DNA of 64,000 nt, taken from an uncultured Clostridia bacterium (GTDB taxonomy: Bacteria > Bacillota > Clostridia > Christensenellales > Borkfalkiaceae). Below, in pieces: positions 51,268 through 59,197 of the stretch. Every line of letters begins with the position of its first letter. The stretch's first letter is position 1. The stretch lies in assembly GCA_944346885.1 (NCBI GenBank), contig CALVMR010000029.1, forward strand, positions 1 through 64,000, given 5' to 3'. The translations under genes were made by a program, and so were the position numbers. Under the pieces are notes generated by a model that did not search any database, was not told the origin of the DNA, and saw only the letters and a program-made list of their open reading frames with translations.

Positions 51268-51351
51268 TGGGCAATAATAACAAATCTTGCGGGCGATTCT
51301 GTTAAATTTGCCCAACCGCCGCCAAAGGCGCGCAAAACCGCGCGCCGCCGC

Positions 51352-51380
51352 TTGTGTTTCGCGCGGTTTTGGTGTATAAT
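51352..51380 (+). promoter_or_regulatory. promoter of argF
   Basis: TTGTGT (51352-51357), 17 bases, TATAAT (51375-51380), with an extended TG before the -10. It lies 50 bases before the start codon. I see no ARG-box palindrome. Confidence 0.65.
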
Positions 51381-51429
51381 GAGAAAAACAAACGAACGAG
51401 CGCCCCGCGCGCCGGATTTGGGGGAACGC

Positions 51430-52380
51430 ATGGATATCGATAAATATTCGCCGAAATACCGCCTGCACCAAAAGGACCTCTTGTGCCTTGCCGAACTTAC
51501 CACGGAGGAGATCTTCGAACTCCTCTACACCGCCCGCGCCCTGAAAAAGCGCTTCCGCGTGGGAGAGAACAAACCCATGCTGCGCGGCAAAACGGTGGCG
51601 CTGCTGTTCGGCAACGCCTCCACGCGCACGCGCATCACGTTTGAGATGGGCATCCGCCAGCTGGGCGGCAGTTATCTCTTTCTCCCCAAAAACGAAACGC
51701 AGCTCGCGCGCGGGGAGAGCATCAAGGATACCGCCGTCATGCTGGGGCGCTACGGCATCTCCGCGCTCGTGCTGCGCGCCTTTACCATGGCGCAGACCGA
51801 AGAATTTGCCCGCCACAGCGCCATCCCCGTCATCAACGGCATCTCCGACGAGGCGCACCCGCTGCAAGTGCTCTCCGACCTGTTTACCGTTTGGGAGCAA
51901 AAGGGCAGGCTGGATAGCCTCAAACTCGCCTACATCGGGGACGGGAACAACGTGGCAAATTCCCTGATCATGGGCTGCACCAAAGTGAACATGGACGTTG
52001 CCATCGCCAGCCCGCACGGGTACAGCCCCTCGCAGAGCATCGTGGAGCGCGGCATGCAGTTCGGCAACGTGCTCATCACCGACGACATTGCCGAAGCGGT
52101 GCGCGGCGCCGACGTTGTGTACACCGACGTGTTTATCTCCATGAGCGAGGAAAACGACAAAGAGAAAAAGAAAAAACTTGCGCGCTACCGCGTGACGCAG
52201 GACGTGATGGCGCTCGCCAAGCCCGATGCGGTATTCATGCACTGCATGCCCGCCCACCGCGGCGAAGAGGTCTCCGCCGAAGTGATCGACGGGCGGCAGT
52301 CTATCGTCTACGACCAAGCGGAAAACCGTTTGCACATCAACAAGGCGGCGCTGGCGCTGCTAACGGACCGCAGGCGCTGA
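51430..52380 (+). CDS. argF: ornithine carbamoyltransferase
   Basis: A 316-residue carbamoyltransferase. The carbamoyl phosphate site is NASTRTRITFEMG; HPLQVLSDLFTVWE takes the place of HPCQ/HPTQ; the ornithine/loop region is MHCMPAHRGEEVSAEVIDG; YIGDGNNVANSLI is typical of OTCase. It should form citrulline from ornithine. I chose the ATG at 51430, because the upstream reading frame contains the promoter; GGGGGA precedes it. No other arg genes are nearby, so a catabolic or alternative carbamoyltransferase role cannot be excluded. Confidence 0.87.
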   Translation: MDIDKYSPKYRLHQKDLLCLAELTTEEIFELLYTARALKKRFRVGENKPMLRGKTVALLFGNASTRTRITFEMGIRQLGGSYLFLPKNETQLARGESIKDTAVMLGRYGISALVLRAFTMAQTEEFARHSAIPVINGISDEAHPLQVLSDLFTVWEQKGRLDSLKLAYIGDGNNVANSLIMGCTKVNMDVAIASPHGYSPSQSIVERGMQFGNVLITDDIAEAVRGADVVYTDVFISMSEENDKEKKKKLARYRVTQDVMALAKPDAVFMHCMPAHRGEEVSAEVIDGRQSIVYDQAENRLHINKAALALLTDRRR

Positions 52381-52717
52381 GCGGCGGACGCAAAGCGGAA
52401 CACGCCCGCAAGCGCAGGCGCCGAGCGGGTGCCGTTCGCAACACGGCAGCGCCTGCGCAACACGGCAGCGCCGCGGCGGAAACGGCAATCTTTCCCAAAC
52501 GGCAATCTCTCCCAAACGGAGACCCGCCGAAATATTATCGAGAGACAAACCTGCATAAAACGACGGGGAGCGGAAAATTTTCCGCTCCCCTTTCCCTTGG
52601 TTTAACAGCGCTTCCCTTTTTCTCGCCGTGCACGGCAGCAACGCGGCGGCAAACAAAGCAGCGGTCATCGTCGCCGCCAAAAACACAGAGAGGGTTTTCC
52701 CTCTGTTCGTCATATCG
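52381..52717. other. gene-free stretch with a terminator palindrome
   Basis: A 26-bp perfect palindrome, GGGGAGCGGAAAA and its complement (52565-52590), followed by TTTCCC, probably ends argF although it lies 185 bases after the stop. A smaller hairpin, CAGAGAGGG-TTTT-CCCTCTG, lies at about 52686-52705. CGGCAATCT- and CGCAACACGGCAGCGCC-type short repeats fill 52430-52510. A minus-strand frame starting at 52713 was not accepted as a gene. Confidence 0.6.
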
Positions 52718-53599
52718 TTAAACTTCCTTGCCGTTCGGGCCCTTTTCTCTTTTCCCCGCGCCGCGCTCGATGATCTTGGCACGGACGGGGTACGCGCTCT
52801 CTTCCAAAATGACCGCGCCGAAACGGTCCGACGCGATCTTGCCGCCGCGCGGGTTTTTGACGGAGAGCACCTCGCCGCGCAGATCGGCGTGCACCGTGCT
52901 GCACTCGAAAGCGAGATCGCAGCCCTCCGCCGTGCAATCGATCAGACGCAGGTTTTTGCAGTAGCACAGCGGCTGCGTGCCGACGATGCGGCAGCGCACC
53001 AACGTCAGGTTCCGCGAATACCAGCCGAGGTATTCGCCCTTGATCACGCTGTCTTTCACGGTCACGTTTTCGGCGTGCCAAAAGGCGTCTTTCGTGTCAA
53101 ATTCGCAGCGCTCGGCGCGCATGCCCTTCACATACTGAAAGGAATATTTGCCCCGCTGTTTTACGCCGCGCAGCGTAAGCGAGCGCGCGCCGAAAAACAA
53201 ATAATCGCCCGCAAGCGCGCTCTCTTCGGCAAACAGCCGCCGCGTATGCCAGCCGAACTCCGGCGACTCCACGTCGGCATGCAGCAGGCGCACGTCCGCG
53301 CACTCGCGCAGCGCCTTGATGCCGTGCAGGGCGCAGTTTTCGACGGAAACGCCCTTATCGTACCAAAGCGCGGCACGGCAGGAAGGCGTCATTTCGCAAT
53401 CCGAAAGGGAGAGCCCGCGCACGTGCCAAAGCGGGTAACGCAGCGCAAAAAAACAGTGCTCCGCCCGCAGAGAGCGCCCCTCCTTCAACGCGGATTCTCC
53501 GTCCTCTTCCCCTTCAAAGCGGCAGCCGCGCACGATCGCATCCCGCAAATGGTAGAGCGCGCGCTCCTGCGCAAAGGTCTTGTTTTCAATAATCTGCAT
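52718..53599 (-). CDS. DUF3737-family beta-helix protein
   Basis: A 293-residue protein of the DUF3737 family. It is built of short repeated strand units with conserved positions such as RSLRAEHCFFALRYPLWHVR, YDKGVSVENCALHG and GEYLGWYSRNLTLVRCRIVG, as expected for a right-handed parallel beta-helix. It has no signal peptide. Function is unknown in the family; members occur in gut Firmicutes. GGGAGG lies 8 bases before the ATG. It is the last of a minus-strand run starting at nrdD. Confidence 0.88.
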   Translation of the reverse strand: MQIIENKTFAQERALYHLRDAIVRGCRFEGEEDGESALKEGRSLRAEHCFFALRYPLWHVRGLSLSDCEMTPSCRAALWYDKGVSVENCALHGIKALRECADVRLLHADVESPEFGWHTRRLFAEESALAGDYLFFGARSLTLRGVKQRGKYSFQYVKGMRAERCEFDTKDAFWHAENVTVKDSVIKGEYLGWYSRNLTLVRCRIVGTQPLCYCKNLRLIDCTAEGCDLAFECSTVHADLRGEVLSVKNPRGGKIASDRFGAVILEESAYPVRAKIIERGAGKREKGPNGKEV

Positions 53600-53694
53600 C
53601 CGTCGCTCCTCCCTGTTTGCCGCGCTTGCTCTTGTACAGCCGTGCGGCGCCGCATCGCTGCGGCGCCGCTTTCGCTTGGAACGGTATACGAAGA

Positions 53695-53856
53695 TCAGTC
53701 TGCCTTTTCAAACTGATCTTTGCCCACGCCGCAGAGCGGGCAGGTAAAATCGTCGGAGATCTCCTCCCACTTGGTGCCGGGAGCGATGCCGTTGTCGGGG
53801 TCGCCCGCCGCTTCGTCGTACTCGTATCCGCACACGGTGCAAACATACTTTGCCAT
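53695..53856 (-). CDS. rubredoxin
   Basis: A 53-residue rubredoxin, a one-iron electron carrier used by anaerobes in oxygen and peroxide detoxification. The iron ligands are in [16 protein letters not shown] and [15 protein letters not shown] chose the ATG at 53856 ([11 protein letters not shown]), which gives the usual size; GGAGG lies 9 bases upstream. It has its own promoter. No rubrerythrin is adjacent. Confidence 0.96.
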   Translation of the reverse strand: MAKYVCTVCGYEYDEAAGDPDNGIAPGTKWEEISDDFTCPLCGVGKDQFEKAD

Positions 53857-53889
53857 ACCTTTTTTCCTCCGCTTTTGGTTTCTGCTTCT

Positions 53890-53917
53890 ATTATAGCGCA
53901 TTTTTCGGATTTTGCAA
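53890..53917 (-). promoter_or_regulatory. promoter of rubredoxin
   Basis: On the minus strand TTGCAA (53912-53917), 16 bases, TATAAT (53890-53895), 34 bases before the start codon. Confidence 0.7.
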
Positions 53918-53952
53918 GCCGTTTTGCGCAAAAAGCCACTGCGCCGCTGAGC

Positions 53953-54018
53953 CCTGCCGCAGCAAACGCTTCCGCCTGCCGCAGCAAACGCTTCCGCCTG
54001 CCGCAGCAGGCGCTTCCG
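53953..54018. repeat. three tandem 22-bp repeats
   Basis: Three copies of CCTGCCGCAGCAAACGCTTC plus two bases, starting at 53953, 53975 and 53997; the last differs slightly. They lie between dut and the rubredoxin promoter. Confidence 0.75.
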
Positions 54019-54046
54019 CGCGCCCGCGCGTTTTTGCGGCGGCGCG

Positions 54047-54493
54047 CTATTTGCTGCCCGTAGAACCGAACCCGCCCGCGCCGCGGCAGGTCTCGTCCAG
54101 CTCCTCCGCCTCTTCAAAGCATGCCGTTACATAGGGCGCGATGACCAGCTGCGCCACGCGGTCGTACGGCTCTACGCACTGCTCGTATTTGGAATCGTTG
54201 TGCAGCGCCACGCGGATCTCGCCGCGGTAATCGGAATCGATGACGCCCACTTTGTTGGCGGGCGCCAGCCCCTTTTTGGTCGCCAGCCCGCTGCGCGCAT
54301 AAATAAGCCCGACGTACCCCTCCGGGATCTCCGCCGCCAGCCCCGTGTGCACGATCGCCGTTTCGTTCGGTCCGATGCGGATATCGTGGTCGGTGAGCGC
54401 ATACAGGTCCGCCCCCGCCGCCTGTTCGCTGCCGTACACGGGCAGCTTTGCCTCCGCGTTCAGTTTTTTGATCTTTACGTTTACTGTTGCCAA
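54047..54493 (-). CDS. dut: dUTP pyrophosphatase
   Basis: Trimeric dUTPase, 148 residues, which hydrolyses dUTP to dUMP. All five motifs are visible: [45 protein letters not shown] and the C-terminal [11 protein letters not shown] infer a TTG start at 54493 with AAAGGGGA upstream, because the fold begins [15 protein letters not shown] and there is no ATG at the right place. It follows nrdG by 37 bases, so it fits a deoxynucleotide operon. Confidence 0.95.
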   Translation of the reverse strand: MATVNVKIKKLNAEAKLPVYGSEQAAGADLYALTDHDIRIGPNETAIVHTGLAAEIPEGYVGLIYARSGLATKKGLAPANKVGVIDSDYRGEIRVALHNDSKYEQCVEPYDRVAQLVIAPYVTACFEEAEELDETCRGAGGFGSTGSK

Positions 54494-54530
54494 TTCGGTT
54501 TCCCCTTTGTTTCGGCTTGCGCCTGTATTT

Positions 54531-55076
54531 TTACCGCACCGCGCCGTCTGCCCCTTCCCAAAAACACAGCCGCCCGCCGCCCGCGCGCCGCATGGCGGCA
54601 AGGTCTAGGATGCGCTGGTTGGAAGAACCGCGGAAGCGCAGTTTCAAGTCCTTTTTTTCTTCGACGAACTCGCCGTCTACCAAAACATCGATCAGCGAAA
54701 GCAGCTCGTCCGTCGCTTCGCAGTGCGCCCGCCCGCCGGGCTGCAATTCGCTGTCATACAAATATCCCGTGTAGCACCAAACGGTTTTTTGCGGAAACCG
54801 TTCGCGCACTCTGCGCACCAGCGGCAAAAGCTGCCGTTGGTTGCACGGCTCGAAGGGTTCGCCGCCCAAAAGCGAGAGCCCCGCAATATAACTTTTGTCG
54901 AGCGCCTCTAAAATTTCCGCCTCCGTCTGCGCGGTGTACGGCGTACCGTATTGAAAATCCCACGCCTCGGCGTTGAAGCAGCCCTTGCAGCGGTGCGTGC
55001 ACCCGCTTACAAACAGCGATACCCGCACCCCTACGCCGTTGGCGACGTCGTGTTTTTTGATATTGGCTACGTTCAT
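54531..55076 (-). CDS. nrdG: anaerobic ribonucleotide reductase activating protein
   Basis: A 181-residue radical SAM activase that generates the glycyl radical on NrdD. The [4Fe-4S] motif is CTHRCKGCFN in FVSGCTHRCKGCFNAEAWDF. LSLLGGEPFEPCNQ is the SAM-binding GGE motif. AAGGGA lies 8 bases before the ATG. It is downstream of nrdD with a 229-base gap holding a 10-bp inverted repeat. Confidence 0.95.
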   Translation of the reverse strand: MNVANIKKHDVANGVGVRVSLFVSGCTHRCKGCFNAEAWDFQYGTPYTAQTEAEILEALDKSYIAGLSLLGGEPFEPCNQRQLLPLVRRVRERFPQKTVWCYTGYLYDSELQPGGRAHCEATDELLSLIDVLVDGEFVEEKKDLKLRFRGSSNQRILDLAAMRRAGGGRLCFWEGADGAVR

Positions 55077-55152
55077 GCAAAAATCCCTTCGCGCCTTTCC
55101 CGCGCGGCGCCCCCGATCTGCCGAAAACTTTCGGCTCAGGGAAAGGGGTGAA

Positions 55153-55196
55153 GCCGCGGCATTTTATATTCTGTTTGCCCTAAAAGATGCCGCGGC
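55153..55196. other. inverted repeat between nrdD and nrdG
   Basis: GCCGCGGCAT (55153-55162) and ATGCCGCGGC (55187-55196) form a 10-bp stem with a 24-base loop. No T-run follows, so it is not a normal terminator. It may regulate or process the nrdD-nrdG transcript. Confidence 0.4.
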
Positions 55197-55305
55197 GAGG
55201 AGAAAAACGTTGCAGAGCATTGCCCCGCAATGCGAACAACGGTTTCCCCTGAAACGCACGGAAAATTTTTTCATCGGCTTGAAAAAATTTTCGTGCACAT
55301 TGCAT

Positions 55306-57429
55306 TTACAGGTGCAGCACCCGCGCCTTGATCTCTTTGGTCTTGCCCAAATTCCAAAAGTTTTCGCCGAGGTAACCGCAGGTGCGGCGGGTCACGTTCA
55401 TCTTTTTGTGATCCTTGTTGTGGCAGTTGGGGCACTCCCACTCGTTGTCGTCGTTGATGAGGATCTCGCCGTCCCACCCGCAGACGTGGCAGTAATCGCT
55501 TTTGGTATTGAACTCGGCGTATTGGATGTTGTCGTAGATAAATTTAACGACCTCCTCCATCGCCTCCAAATTGTTTTGCATGTTCGGGATCTCGACGTAC
55601 GAGATGCAGCCGCCCGAAGAGATCTTTTGGAACTGCGCTTCAAAGGAAAATTTGGAAAAGGCGTCGATGTGCTCGCGCACGTCTACATGGTACGAATTTG
55701 TATAGTACCCCTTGTCCGTCACGTCCTCCACGGTGCCGAAGCGCTCCTTGTCGATGCGGGCAAAGCGGTAGCACAGAGACTCCGCCGGGGTGCCGTACAG
55801 CGCAAAGCCCAGCCCGGTCTCCTTTTTCCATGCGTCGGTCGCGTCCCGCATGTGCTGCATGACGCGCGTGGCAAATTCTTCGCCCTTCGGATCGGTCTGC
55901 GGAACGCCCGTCATGAGCTTGGTCACCTCATACAAGCCGATATACCCCAGCGAAAGCGTGGAATACCCGCCCATGAGCAACTTGTCGATGGGCTCCCCCT
56001 TTTCCAGCCGCGCAATGGCGCCGTACTGCCAATGGATGGGCGATATGTCCGATTTAACGCCCTGCAACGCGCGGTGGCGGCACAGGAGCGCCTCGCGGCA
56101 CAGCTCCAAACGCTCGTCGAACAGCTCCCAAAACTTTTTTTCGTCTCCCTTTGCCACGAGCGCGATCTGCGGCAGGTTGATGGAAACGACGCCCTGGTTG
56201 AACCTGCCTTCGAATTTATAGTTTCCGTTTTCGTCTTTCCACGGGGAGAGGAAGGAGCGGCAGCCCATCGGGCTGAACACATTGCCCTCGTACACCTCGC
56301 GCATCTTTTTGGCGGAAATGTAGTCGGGGTACAGCCGCTTTGCCGAGCATTTTACGGCAAATTTCGTGATATAGTCGTACTTGCCGCCCTTTAAGCAGTT
56401 GATCTCGTCCAGCACGTACACGAGCTTGGGGAACGCGGGCGTAACGTACACGCCCTTTTCGTTTTTGATCCCCTCGTAGCGCTGGCGCAGGATCTCCATA
56501 ACGATCTGCGCGTTCTCTTCGAGGTACTCGTCGTCTTTATCCAAATAGAGGAAGAGGGTAACGAAGGGGCTCTGCCCGTTGGTCGTCATCAGCGTGTTGA
56601 TCTGGTACTGAATGGTCTGCACGCCGCTTTTGAGCTCGTCCTTGATGCGGTCCTCCACCAGCTTGTTCACTTCCTCGTCCGAAAGTTCGGGGCACGCCTG
56701 CCGGAAATGCTTTTCGAATTTGACGCGGCTCACGCGCAGGTATTTGCCGAGGTGGCGGATATCCACCGACTGCCCGCCGTACTGCGAGCAAGCCACCGCC
56801 GCGATGATCTGCGTGACAACGGTGCAGGCGACCTGAAAACTTTTCGGGCTTTCGATGAGTTTGCCGTTCATCACCGTGCCGTTATCGAGCATATCCCCGA
56901 TGTTGATGAGGCAGCAGTTGAAAATGGGCTGGATAAAATAATCGGCGTCGTGAAAATGCAGCACGCCCTCTTCGTGCGCGCGGCTGATCTTTTCGGGCAG
57001 CAGGATGCGCTTTGTAAGGTCTTTGGAGACCTCGCCCGCGATAAGGTCGCGCTGGGTGGCGGCGGCAAGCGCGTTTTTGTTGGAGTTTTCCTCCATCACG
57101 TCCTTATTGGCGTTGGAGATAAGGCTGAGGATCGCCTCGTCCGTCGTGTTCGCCTTGCGCACGAGCGCGCGGTTGTAGCGGTAGATGATGTACGTTTTGG
57201 CAAGCGTATAATGCCCCTGCTCCATCAGCTTTTCTTCGATGATATCCTGAATGTCTTCAACGAGCATGCGCCTTTTCTTTTTCGCCTCGATGTGATCGAG
57301 GATCGCCTCGATCTCCTTGCCCGAAGCGCGCTCCGCCGCCTCTACCTCCGCATTTGCCTTGCCGATGGCAATGGCGATCTTCGCCCTGTCGTATTCGACG
57401 ACCGCCCCGTCACGTTTGATGACCTGCAC
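55306..57429 (-). CDS. nrdD: anaerobic (class III) ribonucleoside-triphosphate reductase
   Basis: A 707-residue class III ribonucleotide reductase. The N-terminal ATP-cone (KRDGAVVEYDRAKIAIAIGK) is the allosteric site. The C-terminus has the zinc-binding cysteines CHVCGWDG and CPNCHNKD, and the glycyl radical motif RRTCGYLGE. It makes deoxynucleotides without oxygen. I infer a GTG start at 57429 after AGGAGGAG. A probable NrdR site lies about 95 bases upstream. Its activase nrdG follows. Confidence 0.97.
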   Translation of the reverse strand: MQVIKRDGAVVEYDRAKIAIAIGKANAEVEAAERASGKEIEAILDHIEAKKKRRMLVEDIQDIIEEKLMEQGHYTLAKTYIIYRYNRALVRKANTTDEAILSLISNANKDVMEENSNKNALAAATQRDLIAGEVSKDLTKRILLPEKISRAHEEGVLHFHDADYFIQPIFNCCLINIGDMLDNGTVMNGKLIESPKSFQVACTVVTQIIAAVACSQYGGQSVDIRHLGKYLRVSRVKFEKHFRQACPELSDEEVNKLVEDRIKDELKSGVQTIQYQINTLMTTNGQSPFVTLFLYLDKDDEYLEENAQIVMEILRQRYEGIKNEKGVYVTPAFPKLVYVLDEINCLKGGKYDYITKFAVKCSAKRLYPDYISAKKMREVYEGNVFSPMGCRSFLSPWKDENGNYKFEGRFNQGVVSINLPQIALVAKGDEKKFWELFDERLELCREALLCRHRALQGVKSDISPIHWQYGAIARLEKGEPIDKLLMGGYSTLSLGYIGLYEVTKLMTGVPQTDPKGEEFATRVMQHMRDATDAWKKETGLGFALYGTPAESLCYRFARIDKERFGTVEDVTDKGYYTNSYHVDVREHIDAFSKFSFEAQFQKISSGGCISYVEIPNMQNNLEAMEEVVKFIYDNIQYAEFNTKSDYCHVCGWDGEILINDDNEWECPNCHNKDHKKMNVTRRTCGYLGENFWNLGKTKEIKARVLHL

Positions 57430-57466
57430 GCTTCTCTCCTCCTGCGCCTCTTATACTGTGTTCCTT

Positions 57467-57537
57467 ATTATACCACAATACACGAAAAAAACTGTTGCAA
57501 AAGCGACAGTTTTTTAAAACGGCACCATATATTGTGT
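57467..57537 (-). promoter_or_regulatory. nrdD promoter and NrdR-like site
   Basis: An extended -10, TGG-TATAAT (57467-57472), without a clear -35. Upstream, GCACCATATATTGTGT (57522-57537) matches the NrdR palindrome ACACTATATATTGTGT at 14 of 16 positions. NrdR is the usual repressor of ribonucleotide reductase genes; a second box at the usual spacing was not found. Confidence 0.65.
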
Positions 57538-57580
57538 ATCCGCAAAAAATATCTTCAAAATATCGGCGGAACACATATCC

Positions 57581-57679
57581 GCCGCGGCACGATTACAGCA
57601 CGCCGAACGGTTTGCCGCGGCACAATTACAGCACGCCGAACGGTTTGCCGCGGCACGCTTACAGCACGCCGAACGGTTT
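57581..57679. repeat. three tandem 33-bp repeats over the end of minE
   Basis: Units start at 57581, 57614 and 57647 and differ at one or two bases. Read on the minus strand each unit contains the last codons of minE (Lys-Pro-Phe-Gly-Val-Leu-stop). The innermost copy is the real 3' end of the gene; the other two follow it in the same frame because 33 is a multiple of three. Confidence 0.85.
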
Positions 57680-57886
57680 GGCGCGCAGCGCCTGCGCACG
57701 GACGGTGACGCGAATGCATTCCCCGCCCTCCACCTGCACCTGCGGCGGGGCGGAAAGTTCAAAATACGCGCCGAGCACGCGCGCAAGGTCCGCCGCGAGC
57801 ACCTGCTCGCAGGCGGGCGGAAGCGGCGCGTTTTCCCGCGCGAGCATTGCCCGCGCGCGGCGGGCGTTGTCCGTCAGTTTTTGCAT
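57659..57886 (-). CDS. minE: MinE-like cell division topological factor
   Basis: A 75-residue protein directly downstream of minD. The last part, VLAADLARVLGAYFELSAPP followed by QVQVEGGECIRVTVRA, fits the MinE topological-specificity domain, and the length is normal for short Firmicute MinE. The N-terminal MinD-binding helix is less obvious. AGAGGG precedes the ATG, 8 bases after the minD stop. The 3' end lies in a tandem repeat. I rely partly on context for the call. Confidence 0.8.
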   Translation of the reverse strand: MQKLTDNARRARAMLARENAPLPPACEQVLAADLARVLGAYFELSAPPQVQVEGGECIRVTVRAQALRAKPFGVL

Positions 57887-57894
57887 TTTTCCCT

Positions 57895-58671
57895 CTACAA
57901 ACTTTTTTTCAGGCTTCTGCGGATGCTTCCGAAAAAGCCGCGGTACCGTCCGACGGGGTTGTACAGCCTGCGCGTGCCCGCCGCAACGTTCGAAGCCAGC
58001 ATGCGGAAGGCGCGCTGCCCCTCGGAAGACCTGCGCCGATCCCCCAAAAACACGCCGTCCTCCTGCGGCAGCACGCCGAGCAGCGGCAATTTTAAGAGAG
58101 CGGCGATCTCGCGCGGGGCGAGCACTTCGCCCTCCGCCACCATGTCGCCGCGCACCATGTTCACGACCAGTTCCACGCTCTTTAACCGGTAGCTCTTCAA
58201 CACCGCGGCAACCTTATCGGCGTCGCGCAGCGAAGAGATGTGCGGCGTGGTGACGACGATCGCCTCCTCCGCCGCGGCGCAGGCGCGGTGGAAGCCGCCC
58301 TCTATGCCCGCGGGCGAATCGATGAGAATGTAGTCGAACCGGGGCGCGAGCGAATCGAGCACCAGCCGCACCGCCTGCGGGGAGAGCGGGCGCTCGTAGC
58401 TCTTGCCCGCGGCAAGCAGGAAAAAATTGGCACTGCCGTCGGGGGCGAGCAGCGCCTGCCGCGCGCGGCAGCGCCCCTCGATCACGTCCGTCATGCCGAA
58501 GAGCACGCGCCCCTCCGCGCCGCAAACCACGTCTGCATTGTTCAGCCCGAAGTCGCAATCCGCCACCACGGTGCGCTCGCCCATCGCGGCAAGGCACCTG
58601 CCGAGGTTGACGGCGACGGTCGTTTTCCCCACGCCGCCCTTTCCGGATGTTATCACGATCTTGCGCGCCAC
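57895..58671 (-). CDS. minD: septum site-determining ATPase MinD
   Basis: A 258-residue MinD/ParA-type ATPase. It opens ARKIVITSGKGGVGKTTVAV (deviant Walker A), with DCDFGLNNADV and YILIDSPAGIEGGFHRA. The C-terminal amphipathic helix is basic (FFGSIRRSLKKSL), suiting membrane binding. I infer a GTG start at 58671, preceded only by a G-rich tract; the nearest ATG is 15 codons upstream without a ribosome binding site. minC is not in the window. It places the division septum together with MinE. Confidence 0.92.
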   Translation of the reverse strand: MARKIVITSGKGGVGKTTVAVNLGRCLAAMGERTVVADCDFGLNNADVVCGAEGRVLFGMTDVIEGRCRARQALLAPDGSANFFLLAAGKSYERPLSPQAVRLVLDSLAPRFDYILIDSPAGIEGGFHRACAAAEEAIVVTTPHISSLRDADKVAAVLKSYRLKSVELVVNMVRGDMVAEGEVLAPREIAALLKLPLLGVLPQEDGVFLGDRRRSSEGQRAFRMLASNVAAGTRRLYNPVGRYRGFFGSIRRSLKKSL

Positions 58672-58770
58672 GCCCCGCCCCCGCACTTTTTGTTTGAGTA
58701 TACACCCGCCGCGCATGACAGAATTTATCCCGTTTGCGCGAAGAAGCGCGCCTTTTGCGGAAAACGGCGA

Positions 58771-58804
58771 AAAGGGCGCCGCGCGGAAGATCCCGCGCGG
58801 CGCC
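58771..58804 (-). terminator. terminator after the HIT gene
   Basis: A 12-bp perfect GC stem (58775-58786 with 58793-58804), a 6-base loop, and CCCTTTT on the minus strand. It ends the prmA-rsmE-mtaB-HIT transcript, so minDE needs its own promoter (possibly TATACT near 58700). Confidence 0.75.
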
Positions 58805-58828
58805 TTAAAACTTTGCGCAATGCGCCCT

Positions 58829-59179
58829 TTATACGATCTTTTCGCCGAGCGGCTTGCCGCCGAGCAGGTGGATGTGCAGGTGGTGCACCGTTTGCCCCGC
58901 GTCCTCGCCCTGGTTCACGATCAGCCGATAACCGTTTGCAAGCCCCAGCGAAGCGGCGATGCGCGGGACGGTTTGCAGCGCGTGTTTGACGAGCTCCGCA
59001 TCCTCCCCGCTCATTTCGGCAAGGGTCGCAAAATGCGCCTTGGGCACGACGAGCACGTGCACGGGCGCCTGCGGGTTCAAATCTTTGAACGCGACGATCC
59101 GCTCGTCTTCGTACACCTTATCCGACGGGATCTCCCCCGCCGCGATCCTGCAAAAGATACAGTCTTTTTTGAATTTCAT
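58829..59179 (-). CDS. HIT-family nucleotide hydrolase
   Basis: A 116-residue histidine-triad protein, HINT type, which hydrolyses adenosine phosphoramidates or aminoacyl-AMP. The zinc-type N-terminus KDCIFCRIAAGEIPSD and the catalytic HHLHIHLLGG are present. Length is normal. It follows mtaB by 18 bases, as is common in Firmicutes. Confidence 0.96.
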   Translation of the reverse strand: MKFKKDCIFCRIAAGEIPSDKVYEDERIVAFKDLNPQAPVHVLVVPKAHFATLAEMSGEDAELVKHALQTVPRIAASLGLANGYRLIVNQGEDAGQTVHHLHIHLLGGKPLGEKIV

Positions 59180-59197
59180 GTTCCACCTCGCAGATTT

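Noticed and set aside
52360..52713. A 117-codon minus-strand frame starting MTNRGKTLSVFLAATM, downstream of the DUF3737 gene
   Set aside because: The start resembles a signal peptide, but AAGGAA is weak and the frame runs through a perfect terminator palindrome and short repeats. Could be real but not supported.
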